A DNA stretch of 64,000 nucleotides, taken from JAAOIF01 sp965206195 (GTDB taxonomy: Bacteria > Pseudomonadota > Gammaproteobacteria > PS1 > Pseudothioglobaceae). The stretch is from contig CBDBIZ010000011.1 in NCBI GenBank assembly GCA_965206195.1, forward strand, positions 868,001 to 932,000, given 5' to 3'. Shown piece by piece: positions 61,530 through 64,000 of this stretch. The notes under the pieces were generated by a model. That model searched no databases. It was not told the origin of the DNA and saw only the letters and a program-made list of their open reading frames with translations. The translations under genes and the position numbers were made by a program. Within the stretch, counting starts at the first letter, position 1. Every line of letters starts with the position of its first letter.

Positions 61530-62915
61530 TTAAACAGCATTTTGGGCGATTTCAATATCGTTTAGAGGCACAATTTCATCTTTGAATACTTGTGTGGATT
61601 CATGCCCCTTGCCAGCAATTAGCAAACATTCGTTTTCATTTAGGGTGGCGGTTGCAGTTTCAATCGCGAGTTGTCTATCAAGGGTAATATTTACCGCAAA
61701 GCGCTCATCAATCCCAGACAAAATATCATTGATAATGGCTTGTGGCTCTTCATCTCTGGGGTTGTCATTGGTGAGTACGATTGTATCCGCTAGTTTTGCA
61801 GCAATGTTGCCCATTTTCGCGCGTTTGTCTTGGTCACGATTGCCACCACAGCCAAATAACACACGAATTTTATGGGTTGGATAATGTGTTTTTAAAGTGT
61901 TAATTGCATTTTTAATGGCATCAGGCGTGTGTGCATAATCTACCCAAGCGAGCATGCCCTTTATTTTTTGCATTCTACCAGTTGGTGGCAAGAGTTGAGG
62001 CAATAGTGGAATGATATTTTCACGCTCAAATCCCAGCTGTTCAACACTACTGAGTGTTGCCAAGATGTTGGATAAATTAAATTCACCTAAAAGCCCCAGT
62101 TCAAATACGAAGTCGTCTAATTGGCATAAAAAACCGTGTTCAGTAGCGGTTATTTTTGTCAAGTCATCCAGACCATAAGTGGCTTGATTATTACATTGGG
62201 TAGCGTTTAAGAAATCAAGGTGATGCCCGTCATCGCGATTAACAACCACACTGTTAAGTGAGGCAAATTTGAATAGTTGTTGTTTGGCGTGTTGATAACG
62301 CTCAAGTGTGTGATGATAATCCAAATGGTCCTGGGTTAGATTGGTAAAAATTGCTTGTTTAAAATTCAGCCCTGCTACTCTATCTTGGTCGAGTGCATGA
62401 GAGGATACTTCTAATACTGCAGTGTTGATACCGTCTGCGTGGTATTGATGCAGTGTTTTGTATAAAGTTAAAATATCGGGCGTGGTGTTGTGAGATTTCG
62501 CGCTACTATGGCTGATGCCTAGCGTGCCAATTAAGCCATTTTTAACCCCGACTTTGTCTAATAATTGGGCAATAAAATGGCCTACCGAGGTCTTGCCATT
62601 GGTTCCTGTAATGCCGATTATTTTAACCTTTGTGGCATTAGGGTAGCACCGAGATGCTAGGGTTTGTAAGTGTTGTTTTAAATTGTCAATACGAATAGTA
62701 GCAACGCTGCACTTATAATCTTGAGAATCAACCAAAATTGCAACACAGCCATTTTTAATCGCCTCATCAGCATAGTCAATCCCATGATTTGAGCCACCGC
62801 GCAATGCCACGAACACTTCCCCTGTTTGTACCTGAGCAGCATTTAACCGTAGGCCTTGTACTTCAACGTTAATTTGGGTATTACTAATACCCGCGAGCAA
62901 TTGGTTTATTTTCAT
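61530..62915 (-). CDS. murE: UDP-MurNAc-L-Ala-D-Glu--meso-DAP ligase
   Basis: A 461-residue Mur ligase adding meso-diaminopimelate; lysA in this window uses the same DAP. Seen: GEVFVALRGGSNHGIDYADEAI, IIGITGTNGKTSVGHFIAQLL (ATP loop), NTTPDILTLY, LEVSSHALDQDRVAGL, DYAHTPDAIKNAI, and DNPRDEEP, the DNPR motif diagnostic of DAP rather than Lys specificity. Divergent from soxB. Confidence 0.96.
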   Translation of the reverse strand: MKINQLLAGISNTQINVEVQGLRLNAAQVQTGEVFVALRGGSNHGIDYADEAIKNGCVAILVDSQDYKCSVATIRIDNLKQHLQTLASRCYPNATKVKIIGITGTNGKTSVGHFIAQLLDKVGVKNGLIGTLGISHSSAKSHNTTPDILTLYKTLHQYHADGINTAVLEVSSHALDQDRVAGLNFKQAIFTNLTQDHLDYHHTLERYQHAKQQLFKFASLNSVVVNRDDGHHLDFLNATQCNNQATYGLDDLTKITATEHGFLCQLDDFVFELGLLGEFNLSNILATLSSVEQLGFERENIIPLLPQLLPPTGRMQKIKGMLAWVDYAHTPDAIKNAINTLKTHYPTHKIRVLFGCGGNRDQDKRAKMGNIAAKLADTIVLTNDNPRDEEPQAIINDILSGIDERFAVNITLDRQLAIETATATLNENECLLIAGKGHESTQVFKDEIVPLNDIEIAQNAV

Positions 62916-63014
62916 AAAATGATTATAATCTAGGCCATATTAGCATTTGATGATAATTTTTCCCATGAGTTATTTATTGGGTATGATTGGTAATTTTTAC
63001 TTTGGGGAATGGCG

Positions 63015-64000
63015 ATGGCTTTAACGCGACGAGATTTTATTAAAGTATTGGGGATTGGTTCGACAGCAGGTTTGATTGGGGCGGGTTACGTCAATCGTCA
63101 TAGTTTATTTGGGCAAGATAATAAGTACGAAGTTGCAAAAATAGGTAATGCACGTATTTTGCATATTACTGATACCCATGGTAATTTGTTGCCAAATTAT
63201 TTTCGTGAGCCGAATGTAAATCTTGGCTTTGGTGACACTTTTGGCAAACTGCCACACGTGGTGGGCAATAACCTACTTAAGGAAATTGGAATAAAACCAG
63301 GCTCAGCTGAAGCGTATGCCTTTACTTATAATAATTTTGAGGATTTGGCTGCTAAATACGGGAAAACAGGCGGTTTTGGGCAAATTAAAACCGTGTTAAA
63401 CTCATTGCGTGACAGTGCAGGTGGCGTGCAAAACACCCTGACGGTGGATGGTGGAGACACTTGGCAAGGCTCCGGCACTTCGCTTTGGACACGTGGCGGC
63501 GATATGGTAGAGGCTTGTAATTTGCTCGGTGTTGATGTGATGGTGGGGCATTGGGAATTTACTTATAAAGAAGCAGAAACACTAAAAAATATCGGATTTT
63601 TTAAAGGCGACTTTCTTGGGCAAAACGTGCGTATCTTGGAGCAGGCTTTGTTTGACGATAAGTATATTGCCATGACTGAAAAATACGATGGCAATGGTTT
63701 GTTTAATGAAGATGAAGGTTTGCCATTCAAGCCGTATGTGATTAAAAATGTTGGCGGACATCGAATTGCGGTGATTGGTCAGGCATTTCCTAGAACTTCA
63801 AACGCCAATCCGCAAAAATACTTTTTCCCTGACTGGTCATTTGGTTTGCGTGAAGAGGAAATGAACGAGTTGGTGGCGGATATTCGCGAAAATGAAAAGC
63901 CAGATGCGGTGATTGTGGTTTCGCATAATGGGATGGATGTGGACATTAAAATGGCATCACGTGTGGTGGGAATTGATGCAATTTTTGGTGGACATACGCA
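63015..64000 (+). CDS. soxB: Thiosulfohydrolase SoxB (5' part)
   Basis: The first 328 codons of SoxB, cut by the window end. The Tat signal TRRDFIKVLG starts the protein, so it is exported folded to the periplasm. The metallophosphatase-like fold has ILHITDTHGNLLPN (di-Mn ligands), TVDGGDTWQGSGTSLWTRG, MVGHWEFTY, VVSHNGMDVD and GGHT at the edge. SoxB hydrolyses sulfate from SoxY-bound intermediates in thiosulfate oxidation. GGGGA lies 6 nt before ATG 63015; an ATG at 63009 is too close to it. Other sox genes must lie elsewhere. Confidence 0.96.
   Translation, partial: MALTRRDFIKVLGIGSTAGLIGAGYVNRHSLFGQDNKYEVAKIGNARILHITDTHGNLLPNYFREPNVNLGFGDTFGKLPHVVGNNLLKEIGIKPGSAEAYAFTYNNFEDLAAKYGKTGGFGQIKTVLNSLRDSAGGVQNTLTVDGGDTWQGSGTSLWTRGGDMVEACNLLGVDVMVGHWEFTYKEAETLKNIGFFKGDFLGQNVRILEQALFDDKYIAMTEKYDGNGLFNEDEGLPFKPYVIKNVGGHRIAVIGQAFPRTSNANPQKYFFPDWSFGLREEEMNELVADIRENEKPDAVIVVSHNGMDVDIKMASRVVGIDAIFGGHT

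Noticed and set aside
62965..63060. A short plus frame starting MSYLLGMIGNFYFG just before soxB.
   Set aside because: It is out of frame with soxB, very short, and lacks a ribosome-binding site. The soxB start is well supported by its Tat signal.
1..64000. CRISPR arrays.
   Set aside because: No regularly spaced direct repeats of 23-40 nt with unique spacers were seen. The only tandem repeats are the two upstream of tRNA-Arg and the coding repeats.
1..64000. Complete insertion sequences or prophage genes.
   Set aside because: No transposase, integrase or phage structural gene was recognised. Only a MITE-like element, a methylase scrap and a regulator scrap hint at past mobile DNA.

Overview
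This window comes from an AT-rich gammaproteobacterium. The gene set best fits the sulfur-oxidising SUP05/Thioglobaceae group, probably a host-associated member such as a mussel or clam thiotrophic symbiont. The evidence is the start of soxB (thiosulfohydrolase) at the right edge, a SoxH-like metallo-hydrolase, gammaproteobacterial orders such as ispE/tRNA-Gln/prs, rpoD/tRNA-Ile2, a dusB remnant/fis, and 6S RNA/5-formyl-THF cyclo-ligase, and many decaying genes. The lineage is an inference from gene content; no search was run.

Layout: 1-5.6 kb carries the trpD end, orn, ispE, tRNA-Gln, prs, rpoD, tRNA-Ile2 and a cysQ-type phosphatase. 5.6-10.4 kb is a minus-strand run: nadC, lpxB, yhbY, lysA with its small lipoprotein, aat and nudE. 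10.4-16.1 kb has a SoxH-like hydrolase, a dead glutaredoxin gene, leuB, rubredoxin, peroxiredoxin, cysS and a HAD nucleotidase. 16.2-17.4 kb is the most unusual segment: four consecutive minus-strand small genes with nitrile-hydratase-like (NHLP/proteusin-type) leader peptides. Three of them end in striking tripeptide-repeat cores; the fourth is leader only. 17.8-24.9 kb has hisA, an RnfH-like protein, corC behind a MITE-like element, pmbA/tldE, a Ubi-type hydroxylase, 5-formyl-THF cyclo-ligase, 6S RNA and a broken dbpA. 25.1-32.9 kb is a minus-strand block: purH, fis, wrecked dusB, def, nadB, an RND exporter and pcm. 33-41 kb has a CPBP intramembrane protease, rimM, rpsP with a long tail, purB, acnB, rpmG/rpmB, tRNA-Ser and a large gene-poor gap. 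40.5-49.8 kb has small membrane/periplasmic genes, pyrE, xth and a complete pstS-CAB-phoU system. 50-58 kb has sucCD, efp-epmA, a Sel1-repeat protein, a frameshifted ycgN and argG. 58-64 kb has tRNA-Cys, tRNA-Gly, pgsA, tRNA-Arg with a decayed duplicate, murF, a SYLF protein, murE and soxB.

Most genes are housekeeping: nucleotide synthesis (prs, purH, purB, pyrE), NAD (nadB, nadC), amino acids (lysA, leuB, hisA, argG), cell envelope (lpxB, murE, murF, pgsA) and translation (rimM, S16, L28, L33, EF-P and its lysylase, def, aat). At least six genes are visibly inactivated (grxC, dbpA, dusB, ycgN, a secreted protein, a dam-type methylase), and several fragments remain. This suggests ongoing genome erosion. 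Against that background, four precursor genes that all keep good ribosome-binding sites, three of them with open, highly patterned cores, look maintained. No modifying enzyme is encoded next to them, so the maturation machinery, if any, must act in trans.
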